DNA of 64,000 nt from Flavobacteriales bacterium (GCA_016703105.1 JADJCS010000020.1:124001-188000); one strand, 5' to 3'. Positions 52,774-62,175 are shown, counted from the first letter of the stretch. Translations and numbers: made by a program. The notes: a model not told the origin generated them from the sequence alone.

Positions 52774-53652
52774 ATGCACATGAACAAGGGTAACGTCCTG
52801 CGCGTGGATCGCCACGCCACCATCGGCCAAAAAGAGCTGTTGAACGAGTATGTGAACAACAACAAGCCGGTCATCATTACAGACTCGGCGAAACAGTGGC
52901 CTGCTGTAGGCAAGTGGACCCCCGAGTTCTTCAAGAAGAACTACCCCAAGGTTTCTAGGGAGGTGCGCGGTGAGGTCATTACCCTCGCCGATCAGATCGA
53001 CCGTGTTCTGGCCTCCACTCCAGAGCGCCCGGCCCCATATCCTTACAATCTGGAGGTGGAGGATTACTTCCCCGACCTGATGAAGGACCTGGAACCGCAG
53101 TTGTTGTTCGGGAAGATGGACCGTGGCGCTTCTCCCTTGATGCCCAAGATCCTGCTGCACGGGCCCCCGATCCACGAAGTGTTCTTCGGCGGGAATGGCT
53201 CTTCCTTCCCCTTCGTGCATTATGACGCACTGTTCCTCCACACCCAGATCACCCAGATCTATGGGGATAAGGACTTTGTGCTCTATCATCCGAACGATTC
53301 GCAATACCTCTACCCACGTTCGGACAACGAGAAATTCTCGCGGGTGACGAATGTGTTCGAACCGGACCTGGTGAAATTCCCTTTGTTCGCCAAGGCCACG
53401 CCCTACTTCGAAACCTTACGCCAAGGGGAGACCATCTACTTCCCCTGCGGTTGGTGGCACACCACCCTCACCCATGCACCGAGCATCACCTATGGTCGCG
53501 TGGTCCTCAACTCATTGAACTACGACCGCTACCTGGACGACAAGTACAAACGTTGGATGGGCACCGGCCAGAGCAAATTGAAGGCGAACGCAGCTTATGC
53601 CGTGGGCAAAGTAGTGGGCGGCGTGATGTCCACGATGGAGGCCTTCCGCTGA
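52774..53652 (+). CDS. cupin-like/JmjC-type oxygenase protein
   Basis: 292 residues from ATG 52774 (ATG 52747 and 52780 are alternatives; the first lies at a probable -7 box). Cupin_8 layout: NNKPVIITDSAKQWPAVGKWTPEFF at the start, then the iron-site pair HYD (FPFVHYDALFLHTQI) and a distal His in GETIYFPCGWWHTT, with YGDKDFVLYHPND between. Members are 2-oxoglutarate and iron(II)-dependent hydroxylases of proteins or other substrates, but the substrate here is unknown. Stands alone upstream of kbl. Confidence 0.8.
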   Translation: MHMNKGNVLRVDRHATIGQKELLNEYVNNNKPVIITDSAKQWPAVGKWTPEFFKKNYPKVSREVRGEVITLADQIDRVLASTPERPAPYPYNLEVEDYFPDLMKDLEPQLLFGKMDRGASPLMPKILLHGPPIHEVFFGGNGSSFPFVHYDALFLHTQITQIYGDKDFVLYHPNDSQYLYPRSDNEKFSRVTNVFEPDLVKFPLFAKATPYFETLRQGETIYFPCGWWHTTLTHAPSITYGRVVLNSLNYDRYLDDKYKRWMGTGQSKLKANAAYAVGKVVGGVMSTMEAFR

Positions 53653-53738
53653 TCGGTCGGGAGCAAGTTTCCTGTTCGGATGGCGACCCAGGTTGCCGAG
53701 CCGTTCCTTCGAAGCGATAGCCTTGGCTTGGTGCCATG

Positions 53739-53746
53739 TACCTTGG
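53739..53746 (+). promoter_or_regulatory. putative -7 box of kbl
   Basis: TACCTTGG, 19 bases before ATG 53766. The 113-base gap after the cupin gene contains no other recognised element. Confidence 0.48.
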
Positions 53747-53765
53747 CCGTCCCCATCCTCTGCTC

Positions 53766-54959
53766 ATGTACGGAAGTCTTCAAACCCACCTTCAAAAGGA
53801 ACTGGACGCTATTGACCAAGCCGGGCTTTTCAAGCGCGAACGTGTGATCACCAGTGACCAAGGGGCCGAGATCACCGTGCAGGGACGGCGGGTCCTGAAT
53901 TTCTGTGCGAACAACTACCTCGGCCTCAGCTCCCACCCGGAGGTGGTGAAGGCTGCGCATGAGACCTTGGATTCGAGGGGTTTCGGGCTTTCCTCTGTGC
54001 GTTTCATATGTGGCACTCAGGACATCCACAAGGATTTGGAGGCCAAGCTTGCTTCGTTCCACAGCACAGAAGATACCATCCTGTATGCCGCTTGCTTCGA
54101 TGCGAACGGGGGCGTGTTCGAACCGCTGTTCGGAGAGGAGGATGCCATCATCAGCGACGCGCTGAACCACGCGAGTATCATCGATGGGGTCCGGTTGTGC
54201 AAGGCGGCCCGATACCGCTATGCGAACAACGACATGGGCGATCTGGAAGCGCAGCTGAAGGTCGCCACAGAGAAGAAGCACAGGTTCAAGATCATCGTCA
54301 CCGACGGGGTGTTCAGTATGGACGGTGTTGTAGCCGACCTGAAGGGCGTCTGCGACCTGGCCGATAAATACGGGGCTTTGGTAATGGTGGACGAATGCCA
54401 TGCGGCCGGATTTATAGGCCGGACGGGTCGAGGCAGTGTGGAGCATTGCGGTGTAACAGGACGGGTCGACATCATCACCGGTACCCTGGGGAAAGCTCTG
54501 GGGGGCGCCATGGGCGGCTATACGACGGGTCGCAAGGAGATCATCGACATGCTTCGCCAACGAAGCCGTCCCTATCTGTTCAGCAATTCCCTCGCCCCAT
54601 CCATCGTGGGTGCCTCCATTCGGGTGCTCGAGATCCTTACAGCGAGCACAGCGCTGCGCGACACCTTGGAGGCCAACGTGGTGCGTTTCCGCAGCGGCAT
54701 AGAAGCCCTTGGCTTCACTACGGTCGGCGCGGGCGCCGCCATCGTGCCGGTCATGCTCGGGGACGCCAAACTCAGCCAGGTGATGGCCGATAAGTTGTTG
54801 GGGGAAGGCATCTATGTGATCGGGTTCTTCTACCCGGTGGTTCCTCAGGGCAAGGCGCGGATCCGGGTACAGTTGAGCGCGGGCCACACGCCCGAGCAGA
54901 TCGATAAAGCACTGGCCGCGTTCGCAAAGGTCGGCCGGGAGTTGGGCGTCATTGCCTGA
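53766..54959 (+). CDS. kbl: glycine C-acetyltransferase (2-amino-3-ketobutyrate CoA ligase)
   Basis: 397 residues from ATG 53766; the in-frame codon at 53736 is upstream of the -7 box. Alpha-oxoamine synthase family, fold type I PLP: FCANNYLGLSSHP, GFGLSSVRFICGTQDIHK, VDECHAAGFIGRTGRG (Asp209, His213) and PLP Lys243 in TGTLGKALGGAMGG. The FICGTQDIH text separates Kbl from BioF/HemA-type relatives. Cleaves 2-amino-3-ketobutyrate with CoA to glycine and acetyl-CoA in threonine breakdown. Threonine dehydrogenase is not adjacent. Confidence 0.92.
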   Translation: MYGSLQTHLQKELDAIDQAGLFKRERVITSDQGAEITVQGRRVLNFCANNYLGLSSHPEVVKAAHETLDSRGFGLSSVRFICGTQDIHKDLEAKLASFHSTEDTILYAACFDANGGVFEPLFGEEDAIISDALNHASIIDGVRLCKAARYRYANNDMGDLEAQLKVATEKKHRFKIIVTDGVFSMDGVVADLKGVCDLADKYGALVMVDECHAAGFIGRTGRGSVEHCGVTGRVDIITGTLGKALGGAMGGYTTGRKEIIDMLRQRSRPYLFSNSLAPSIVGASIRVLEILTASTALRDTLEANVVRFRSGIEALGFTTVGAGAAIVPVMLGDAKLSQVMADKLLGEGIYVIGFFYPVVPQGKARIRVQLSAGHTPEQIDKALAAFAKVGRELGVIA

Positions 54960-54995
54960 CGGTCAAGGTGGTGTACGACCGCAGGCAGGATCTTC

Positions 54996-55003
54996 TATCT
55001 TCT
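54996..55003 (+). promoter_or_regulatory. possible -7 box of the cytochrome c gene
   Basis: TATCTTCT resembles TAnnTTTG with two mismatches at the 3' side, 47 bases before ATG 55051. Confidence 0.35.
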
Positions 55004-55050
55004 CGCCCTCGTTCAGAACCTGCTCGGATACGGACCAACACTACCCCACC

Positions 55051-58000
55051 ATGAGGATCACTACCCGCCGCACGCGCAACCTCCTCACCTTTTCGCTCAT
55101 CGCCGGCGTCGTCCTGGTCTCGGCGTTCCAAACGTTCGAGTTGCCCAACGTGGGCTCGGCCGTGCCGACAAGCACCTTCACGAATTTCGAGTCCCCCACG
55201 TGCATCCGTTGGATATGACCCCGGATGGCACCAAACTCCTTGCGGTCAACACCGCGAACAACACTCTGGAGGTGTTCCAGCTCGGTGCCCCGATGATGCT
55301 GAATGTCGCCAGCATCCCGGTCGGGTTGGACCCGGTCACCGTAAGGGTGCGAAACAATAACGAAGCCTGGGTGGTGAACCAGGTGAGCGATGAGATCAGT
55401 GTGGTGGACCTTACTCAGAACCTGGTGGTACGCAGCATTACCACCGAGGATGAGCCTGCCGACGTGGTCTTTGCGGGCTCCCCACAGAAGGCTTTCGTTT
55501 CCTGTGCGGGACGCGAAAGCGTACAAGTGATCGACCTCGTTTCCTATGCGGTCACTTCGGAAGTTCTGCTCAAGGGAGAACAGCCGCGTGCGTTGGCCGT
55601 AAGTCCGAACGGGAGCACGGTCTACTGCGCCTTCTTCGAGAGCGGCAACGCCACCACTGTCCTGAACGGGAACAACTTCTTCAATTTCCAGCATGGCACT
55701 TTTGGCAACGGGGTCCCGAAGCGCGGGGTCTGTTCCCCCCAAGGTGGTTGCACGGTCATACCGAACGACGTGACCAATCCGGCCGGGCCCTACGGTGGTG
55801 CGGTCGACCCGGTCGCAGGCATCATACCCAATGCGGGCACCGGCTTCAACCCGCCGTTCAATACGAGCAACCCGCCCACCCCAGAGACCAAGAGCATCAT
55901 CGTGCGCAAGAACGCGGCCGGACAATGGTTCGATGACAACGGGGGCAACTGGACGAACATGGTTTCGGGCAGCGCTGCGGACAAGGCCCGGATGACCGGT
56001 TGGGACATGCCCGATCGCGATGTGGCCGTGATCGACGCCAACGCCCCGAGCACCGCCGGCACGACCTACCAGACGCGTCTAGGGAACATCCTTATGGCGA
56101 TGGCCGTCCAGCCCGGTACGGGCCAGGTGACGGTGGTGGGCACGGACGCGACCAACGAGATCCGGTTCGAGCCGGTGCTCAACGGCAAGTTCCTCCGCGT
56201 GAACCTGTCACGGTTCACCACTGCGGGTGGTGCCAACACAATCACCGACCTCAACCCGCATATCAACTACGCCAATAGCGCACTGCCCATCCCCCAGCGG
56301 ATCCAAAGCATCGGTGATCCGCGCGCGATCGTATGGAAGGCCGATGGCAGCAAGGCCTACATCGCCGGCATGGGATCGAACAACATCATCGCCATCGACG
56401 GTGCGGGAACACGGCTGGGTAGCGGGCCCATTCCTGTGGGAGAAGGACCCACAGGGATCGTGATCGATGGGGTGCGGAACAAACTCTACGTCCTCAACAA
56501 GTTCGAAGGCTCGGTGAGCACCGTGGACATGATCACCGACCAGGAAGAGGCCCGGGCGAACTTCTTCGATCCCACGCCCATGGTGATCAAAGCCGGCCGG
56601 AAACACTTGTACAACACCCATTTAGGCAGCGGGAACGGACACATCTCATGCGGATCCTGCCACGTGGATGGTCGTTGGGACCGCTTGGGTTGGGATCTCG
56701 GGGACCCGAGCGGCGCGATGAACACGGTGAGCGGTAAGTCGTTCCACCCCTTGAAAGGTGTGAAGACCACCCAATTCCTCATCGACATCATCAACCGTGG
56801 CCGGGGGAACCTGCACTGGCGGGGCGACAAGGAGGGATTCGCCGATTTCGCCGGGGCATTCACGCATCTCCAGGGGCTGTCCGCCCCGAAGCCACTGGAT
56901 GAGATGCAGGAGTTCGAGGATTTCCTGGCCGCCACGTGGTATGTGCCCAATCCCTTCCGGGTGTACAAGCCGAACTCGCAATCCTCCACCTCTCGGCTGA
57001 ACCCCAACCGCGTGCGCGGCACGGGCACCACGTTCCAGAGCATTCCGCCAGCGGTCAATCTTTTCGTAGCGGTGAACGCCAACTGCGCACATTGCCACAA
57101 CGCCCAAACCGGCCGCGGGGAACTGATGGGCAATGGGAACGTGGCGGGTACCGGGCCCGGAACCCACGTCGATTTCACGTTCAACCGCAATATGTCCTCG
57201 GACCTTCGGAGCAGTTATCGAAAGAACGGCTTCTTCTATAACACGACGGAGTGCAATTCGGGCTTTGGCCTGATGAGCGAGGGCGTGATGGAGACCTGGT
57301 TCAACACCGCTGGCCTCGGTACCGATGGAGCGCAGCACGGCTATTTCGGGGACTACGAACCGGAGATCCTTTCCTGGTCCGGCGGTATCGACCAAGCCAA
57401 CTGTGCGGCCTGCTTCACATTCCCCCTGGCGAGTTCTGTGGTGCAGGATGCCGCGCCGGGCGTGGGCCTGCGCCAGACCTTCAATGGCGCTTCCATCGGG
57501 AGCGTCACCCAGTTGAACGTGATGAAGGATCTGGTGGACACCCGTTCCTCTGAATACGGTATGATCGTGAAGGGCAAGTACGGCGGCGAGATGCGCGGCT
57601 TCTATTACATGGGTAGCAACCTGTACCAGAGCGATATCTCCGGCCAGACCGTGACACACACGCAACTGCTCACCTCGGCCCAAGGCAGCGGTGGTCCGCT
57701 GAGTTGGACCCTGGTTCACCCCAGCACGCGGGTGCGTGCAGGCGTTGATGCTGACAGCGATGCGATCCTTGACCATGATGACCTGCAGGCGAAAGTGAAC
57801 GTGCGCGCGAACATGGAGGGCGCCTATGTCGGAACGGCCATGCGCAGCACCCTGCGGGACAATAGCCTGCTACCAGCCACCGATCCCTACGGGCAAGGTG
57901 CGCAGGTCGACCCGGATGTGCTTCAATACCAAGGGTTGGCCGCTCCAGTGGATTGGGCGCTTGTGGAACTGCGGAACAATGCCACACCAACCCTGGTGGA

Positions 58001-58493
58001 GGCATCCAGAGCGGTGTTGGTGCAGCGTTCCGGCAATTTGATGATGCCAGCGGGGGAGCAGACCATCACCTTCCCAACCGTTCCTGCGGGTAACTACCAT
58101 GTCGTCGTGCGCCATCGCAACCACTTGGGGGTCATGACGTTCCAGCCTGCCGCCTTGGGCAGTCCTGGTGCCCTCGTCGACTTTACCAAACCAGCCACAG
58201 CCACTTGGGGCACCGATGCTCAGAAGAACGTAGCCGGGGTGATGGTGATGTGGGCGGGAGATGTGTCGGGCAACGGCATCATCAAGTACGCCGGTGGCGG
58301 CAACGACCGTGATCCGATCCTGGTGCGGATCGGTGGAACCGTCCCCACTTCCACGGTGCCTGGCTACCATCCGGAGGATGTGAACCTGGACGGTGTGGTG
58401 AAGTATGCGGGCTCCAGCAACGACCGCGACCCCATTCTTGTGAACATCGGCGGCAGTGTGCCAACAGCCGTCAAGACCCAGCAAGTGCCCTAG
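55051..58493 (+). CDS. secreted beta-propeller di-heme cytochrome c protein, frame-shifted in this sequence
   Basis: The signal and first residues (RITTRRTRNLLTFSLIAGVV, from ATG 55051) are one base out of frame with the rest. The shift is in the five-C run 55193-55197; one more C joins TFTNFESPHVHPLDMTPDG and gives 1147 residues. Order: signal; YVTN-like propeller repeats (LLAVNTANNTLEVFQL, EISVVDLTQNLVV, ESVQVIDLVSYAV, SKAYIAGMGSNNIIAID); two CxxCH heme sites (CGSCH at 56649-56663; CAHCH at 57084-57098); long unknown stretch; two C-terminal dockerin-like repeats with KYAG-xx-NDRDPIL-V-xIGG. Probably exported, possibly by T9SS. Redox substrate unknown. Confidence 0.75.
58257..58463 (+). repeat. 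two C-terminal coding repeats with the NDRDPIL motif
   Basis: Two copies about 115 bases apart encode GDVSGNGIIKYAGGGNDRDP then ILVRIGGTVPT, and DVNLDGVVKYAGSSNDRDPI then LVNIGGSVPT. The DxNxDG start resembles dockerin/EF-hand-like calcium loops. Such endings are found on secreted proteins of Flavobacteriales, so the pair may be a sorting or anchoring tail. Confidence 0.7.
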
Positions 58494-58514
58494 CGCAACT
58501 GAAGGCGAAACGAA

Positions 58515-58545
58515 CAGCCCTATCCATACACCGTGGGTAGGGCTG
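58515..58545 (+). terminator. hairpin after the cytochrome c gene
   Basis: CAGCCCTATCC (58515-58525) pairs with GGGTAGGGCTG (58535-58545), eleven pairs with one G-U, loop of nine. No T-run follows. Marks the end of the cytochrome gene before the ribosomal protein promoter. Confidence 0.6.
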
Positions 58546-58625
58546 CTCGCTATGTTGGCCTCAATGGGTGAAAGGCCTCGTGGCAACTTCCTTTTTCCGC
58601 TGTTTGGCCGATCCAGGAAAGGATC

Positions 58626-58633
58626 TAACTTCG
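58626..58633 (+). promoter_or_regulatory. putative -7 box of the rplM-rpsI-rpsB-tsf operon
   Basis: TAACTTCG, the same octamer seen before trpS, 38 bases before GTG 58672. Confidence 0.5.
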
Positions 58634-58671
58634 CGCCCCCTTCCCAGGGAAGGTCACAATCCCCACGAACC

Positions 58672-59127
58672 GTGGCATCGACATCGCATACCACCACCAT
58701 GGCCAACAAGGCCACCGTCGCCAAGGAATGGCTCCTTGTGGACGCTGAGAACGAGACCCTCGGACGTTTGGCGAGCAAATTGGCCATCCTCGTGCGCGGC
58801 AAGCACAAGCCCACCTTCACCGCCCATGTGGATACCGGTGATCACGTGGTGGTGATCAACGCTGATAAAGTGCGTCTCAGCGGAGCCAAAATGGCCGACA
58901 AGATCTACCAGCGTTACAGCCTCTATCCCGGAGGACAGACCCGCGAGGTGGCCGAGAACCTGCACCGCCGCAAGCCCACCGCCCTGGTGGAACTCGCCGT
59001 GCGCGGCATGTTGCCGAAGACCCGTCTGGGCCGCGCCCAATTCAACAATCTCCATGCGGTGGCCGGTACCGAGCATAAGCACAGTGCCCAGAGCCCCCGC
59101 CCCATCGATCTGAACAGCATCAAGTAA
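58672..59127 (+). CDS. rplM: 50S ribosomal protein L13
   Basis: 151 residues from GTG 58672. That start gives ASTSHTTTMANKATVAKEW, which lines up with the Bacteroidota L13 N-terminus and gives the normal length; ATG 58699 would lose nine residues. Core text: TLGRLASKLAILVRGK, FTAHVDTGDHVVVINA, RYSLYPGGQTREV, AVRGMLPKTRLGR. Binds 23S rRNA early in assembly. rpsI follows after four bases. Confidence 0.96.
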   Translation: MASTSHTTTMANKATVAKEWLLVDAENETLGRLASKLAILVRGKHKPTFTAHVDTGDHVVVINADKVRLSGAKMADKIYQRYSLYPGGQTREVAENLHRRKPTALVELAVRGMLPKTRLGRAQFNNLHAVAGTEHKHSAQSPRPIDLNSIK

Positions 59128-59131
59128 GCAG

Positions 59132-59518
59132 ATGGACGCTATCACCACCATCGGTCGTCGTAAGACCTCCATCGCACGTGTGATCCTCATGGAGGGTACC
59201 GGCGAGATCTCCGTGAACGGCGTGCCGGGCACCGAGTACTTCCCCATCATCCTGCAGCAGTTCAAATTGAACCAGCCCTTCAAGCTCACCGATACCGTCG
59301 GCAAATACGATGTGCAGGCGCGTGTGGACGGTGGTGGCATCACCGGCCAGGCCGATGCGCTGCGTTTGGGTATCGCTCGCGCGCTCGTCGAGGTGGATGC
59401 GGAGAACAAACCGAAGCTCAAGGCCGAGAACCTCATGACCCGCGACCCCCGTGCCGTGGAGCGCAAGAAGTTCGGCCGCAAGAAAGCGCGCAAGCGTTAC
59501 CAGTTCAGCAAGCGTTAA
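59132..59518 (+). CDS. rpsI: 30S ribosomal protein S9
   Basis: 128 residues: TTIGRRKTSIARVILMEGTG at the start, VDGGGITGQADALRLGIARAL in the middle and the conserved basic tail ending KKARKRYQFSKR, whose last Arg reaches the P-site tRNA. Normal family length and usual position after rplM. Confidence 0.98.
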   Translation: MDAITTIGRRKTSIARVILMEGTGEISVNGVPGTEYFPIILQQFKLNQPFKLTDTVGKYDVQARVDGGGITGQADALRLGIARALVEVDAENKPKLKAENLMTRDPRAVERKKFGRKKARKRYQFSKR

Positions 59519-59630
59519 GGTCCCTGCGCTTGTTCAGGATCCAATCCTGGCGGACTCATCCCTAACAGGGGTGGCTACCCTCAGGATGCCTGTAAAAAGG
59601 GGAAAGGAAAGTGAACCAAACAAGAGGATA
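59519..59630 (+). other. 112-base leader between rpsI and rpsB with small hairpins
   Basis: CAGGAT-CCA-ATCCTG (59535-59549) is a perfect six-pair hairpin, and CCCT-AAC-AGGG near 59561-59571 forms another. The next gene has a GAGG stretch seven bases before its ATG, one of few purine-rich sites in the window. It may be a self-regulation site for S2, but no known leader family was recognised. Confidence 0.4.
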
Positions 59631-60425
59631 ATGGCCCGTACCGAATTCAAGCAATTGTTGGACGCTGGCGTCCACTTCGGCCACTTGCGCCGCAAGTGGA
59701 ACCCGAACATGGCCCCTTACATCTTCACCGAGAAGAAGGGCATCCACATCATCGACCTGAACAAGACCGTGGTGAAGCTCGATGAGGCCGCTGACGCCCT
59801 CAAGAGCATCGCCCGCAGCGGCAAGAAGGTGCTCTTCGTGGCCACCAAGAAGCAAGCGAAGGATATCGTCACCGAGAAGGTGAAGGCCACCGGCATGCCC
59901 TACGTCACCGAGCGTTGGAGCGGAGGTATGCTCACCAATTTCGGCACCATCCGCCGCGCCATCAAGAAGATGGCCATGATCGACCGGATGAAGACCGACG
60001 GCACCTTCGAGAACATGAGCAAGCGCGAACGCCTCCAAGTGATGCGCCAGCGTGAGAAGATGGAGAAGAACCTGGGGTCCATCGCTGATCTCACCCGTCA
60101 GCCTTCCGCCCTCTTCATCGTGGATATCGTGAAGGAGCATATCGCGGTCGCCGAGGCCCGCAAGCTCAACATCCCCGTGTTCGCCATGGTGGATACGAAC
60201 AGCGATCCCAACCTGGTCGATTTCCCCATCCCCGCCAACGATGATGCCACCAAGAGCATCGAGTTGATCGTGGACGTGGCCATTGCCGCCATCATGGAAG
60301 GTCTGGAGGAGCGCAAGAACGACAAGGACCGCATGCCGGAAGGCGAAGTGGCCGAAGGCGAAGACGGCGAGGAATCCGACGAGGTGGCCGTTGAAGGTGC
60401 GAGCACGGAGGAAGCCGCTAGCTGA
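59631..60425 (+). CDS. rpsB: 30S ribosomal protein S2
   Basis: 264 residues from ATG 59631. Text: FKQLLDAGVHFGHLRRKWNP, YIFTEKKGIHIIDLNKTV, VTERWSGGMLTNFGTIR, PSALFIVDIVKEHIAVAEA, NIPVFAMVDTNSDPNLVDFP. The C-terminal tail (about 230-264) is acidic and low in complexity, as in other Bacteroidota. Binds the small subunit near the mRNA exit. Followed by tsf, the classic pairing. Confidence 0.98.
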   Translation: MARTEFKQLLDAGVHFGHLRRKWNPNMAPYIFTEKKGIHIIDLNKTVVKLDEAADALKSIARSGKKVLFVATKKQAKDIVTEKVKATGMPYVTERWSGGMLTNFGTIRRAIKKMAMIDRMKTDGTFENMSKRERLQVMRQREKMEKNLGSIADLTRQPSALFIVDIVKEHIAVAEARKLNIPVFAMVDTNSDPNLVDFPIPANDDATKSIELIVDVAIAAIMEGLEERKNDKDRMPEGEVAEGEDGEESDEVAVEGASTEEAAS

Positions 60426-60461
60426 ACGATCCATACCAACCTACCGCAAGTGAGCACGACC

Positions 60462-61292
60462 ATGGCCATCACCGCCGCCGATGTGAACAAACTGCGCCAG
60501 ATGACCGGCGCAGGTATGATGGATTGCAAGCAAGCCCTCACCGAAGCCAATGGCGACTTCGATGCCGCCATCGATGTGCTTCGCAAGAAGGGCCAGAAAG
60601 TGGCCGCCAAGCGTGCCGACCGCGACGCCAACGAAGGACAGGTGGTCGCCAAGACCACCGCCGATGGTACCCGTGGCGTGTTGATCTGCCTGAACTGCGA
60701 GACCGATTTCGTGGCCAAGAACAGCGACTTCGCTGCAGTGGCCGATCGCATGGCCCAGATCGCCTTGGATAAGGGTGCCGCTAGCATCGACGCCCTGAAG
60801 GCTCTGGCCTACGATAGCAATGGTTTGACCGTGGCCGAGAAGCTGATCGAGCAGACCGGCGTGATCGGCGAGAAGATCGACATCAGCGCCTGCCAAGAGG
60901 TGAAAGCCGCCTTCGTCTACGCATACAACCACCCGGGTAACAAGGTGGCCAGCATCGTGGGGCTCAACAAAACCGGCTTCTTGGATGCCGCCAAGGACGC
61001 AGCCATGCAAGTGGCTGCCATGGCCCCGGTGGCCGTGGACAAGGAGCGCGTGCCACAAAGCGTGATCGACAAGGAGATCGAGATCGGCAAGGAACTCGCC
61101 ATCCAGGAAGGCAAGCCCGCTGAGATGGCCGAGAAGATCGCCCTGGGCCGATTGAACAAGTTCTTCAAGGAGAGCACCCTGCTCGCCCAGGAGTTCATCA
61201 AGGACAACAAGCTCACCGTGGAGCAGTACTTGAAGAGCGTGGACAAGGACCTCACCGTCACTGACTTCAAACGCCACTCGCTCACCATCTGA
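60462..61292 (+). CDS. tsf: translation elongation factor Ts
   Basis: 276 residues from ATG 60462 (GTG 60450 adds four). N-terminal UBA-like domain ITAADVNKLRQMTGAGMMDC, then KALTEANGDFDAAIDVLRKK-type text, the CETDFVAKN nucleotide-exchange motif (LNCETDFVAKN) and GLTVAEKLIEQTGVIGEKI. Recycles EF-Tu-GDP. Follows rpsB and is closed by a strong terminator. Confidence 0.97.
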   Translation: MAITAADVNKLRQMTGAGMMDCKQALTEANGDFDAAIDVLRKKGQKVAAKRADRDANEGQVVAKTTADGTRGVLICLNCETDFVAKNSDFAAVADRMAQIALDKGAASIDALKALAYDSNGLTVAEKLIEQTGVIGEKIDISACQEVKAAFVYAYNHPGNKVASIVGLNKTGFLDAAKDAAMQVAAMAPVAVDKERVPQSVIDKEIEIGKELAIQEGKPAEMAEKIALGRLNKFFKESTLLAQEFIKDNKLTVEQYLKSVDKDLTVTDFKRHSLTI

Positions 61293-61314
61293 TGGGCGTG
61301 CATATCGCATAGAC

Positions 61315-61343
61315 AAGGGAGGCTTCGGCCTCCCTTCTTTTTT
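61315..61343 (+). terminator. intrinsic terminator after tsf
   Basis: AAGGGAGGC (61315-61323) and GCCTCCCTT (61328-61336) form nine pairs with a TTCG tetraloop, followed by CTTTTTTG. Separates the rplM-tsf operon from pyrH. Confidence 0.9.
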
Positions 61344-61369
61344 GTTGTTTTGACCGAACCCAGCATCTG

Positions 61370-62095
61370 ATGACCAACGGCAAGCCTCGCACCTTCAAAC
61401 GCATCCTGCTCAAGCTTTCCGGCGAGAGCCTGATGGGCGACCAGGACTATGGGATCGACACCAAACGCTTGGACCAGTATGCCGAGGAGATCGTGGCGGT
61501 CGCCCAGAGCGGTGTGGAGGTGGCCGTGGTGATCGGCGGTGGGAACATATACAGAGGCATGCAAGCCGCAGGCACGGCGATCGATCGTGTACAGGGCGAT
61601 CACATGGGCATGCTGGCCACCATGATCAATAGCCTGGCCATGCAGAGCGCGCTGGAGGCCAAGGGGCACAAGACCCGGTTGCTGAGCGCCATCAAGATGG
61701 AACAGATCGCCGAGCCTTTCATCCGCCGCCGCGCTGTGCGTCACTTGGAGAAAGGCCGGATCGTGATCTTCGGCGCCGGTACCGGCAACCCCTACTTCAC
61801 TACGGATACGGCCGCCAGCCTGCGCGCCATCGAGATCGAAGCCGATGTGATCCTGAAAGGCACCCGCGTGGACGGCATTTACACCGCCGATCCCGAAAAA
61901 GACAAGACCGCCACCAAGTACGATCGCATCAACTTCGAGGAGGTCTACGCCAAGGGTCTGAACGTGATGGACCTCACCGCTTTCACGCTCTGCAAGGAGA
62001 ACAAGCTGCCCATCATCGTCTTCGATATGAACAAGCCCGGTAATCTCCGCAAAGTGGTCACCGGTGAGCCGCTGGGTACCCTAGTAGAGTTCTAG
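61370..62095 (+). CDS. pyrH: UMP kinase
   Basis: 241 residues of the amino-acid-kinase fold: RILLKLSGESLMGDQDYGID, VAVVIGGGNIYRGMQAAG, DHMGMLATMINSLAMQ, FGAGTGNPYFTTDTAASLRAIEIEAD (read in parts: GTGNPYFTTDTAA), KGTRVDGIYTADPEKD. Makes UDP from UMP for pyrimidine nucleotides. Lies just after the tsf terminator and before frr, the common bacterial order. Confidence 0.97.
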   Translation: MTNGKPRTFKRILLKLSGESLMGDQDYGIDTKRLDQYAEEIVAVAQSGVEVAVVIGGGNIYRGMQAAGTAIDRVQGDHMGMLATMINSLAMQSALEAKGHKTRLLSAIKMEQIAEPFIRRRAVRHLEKGRIVIFGAGTGNPYFTTDTAASLRAIEIEADVILKGTRVDGIYTADPEKDKTATKYDRINFEEVYAKGLNVMDLTAFTLCKENKLPIIVFDMNKPGNLRKVVTGEPLGTLVEF

Positions 62096-62140
62096 CGCAC
62101 TATCCCGTTCTCGCTTATCCGCTCTTTAGTGGTAGTGCGC
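62095..62140. repeat. inverted repeat between pyrH and frr
   Basis: GCGCACTA (62095-62102) pairs with TAGTGCGC (62133-62140) and can extend by CC/GG past a bulged T. It begins at the last base of the pyrH stop. No T-run follows; could weaken read-through into frr, which has its own promoter box. Confidence 0.5.
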
Positions 62141-62148
62141 CGCTTCGA

Positions 62149-62156
62149 TACCTTCG
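62149..62156 (+). promoter_or_regulatory. putative -7 box of frr
   Basis: TACCTTCG, 19 bases before ATG 62176, the same word as at 3708 and 12328. Confidence 0.5.
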
Positions 62157-62175
62157 TGGCCCACAACGAATTGCC

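Noticed and set aside
59519..59630. naming a specific ribosomal leader family
   Set aside because: Hairpins are short and no known consensus could be matched by eye.
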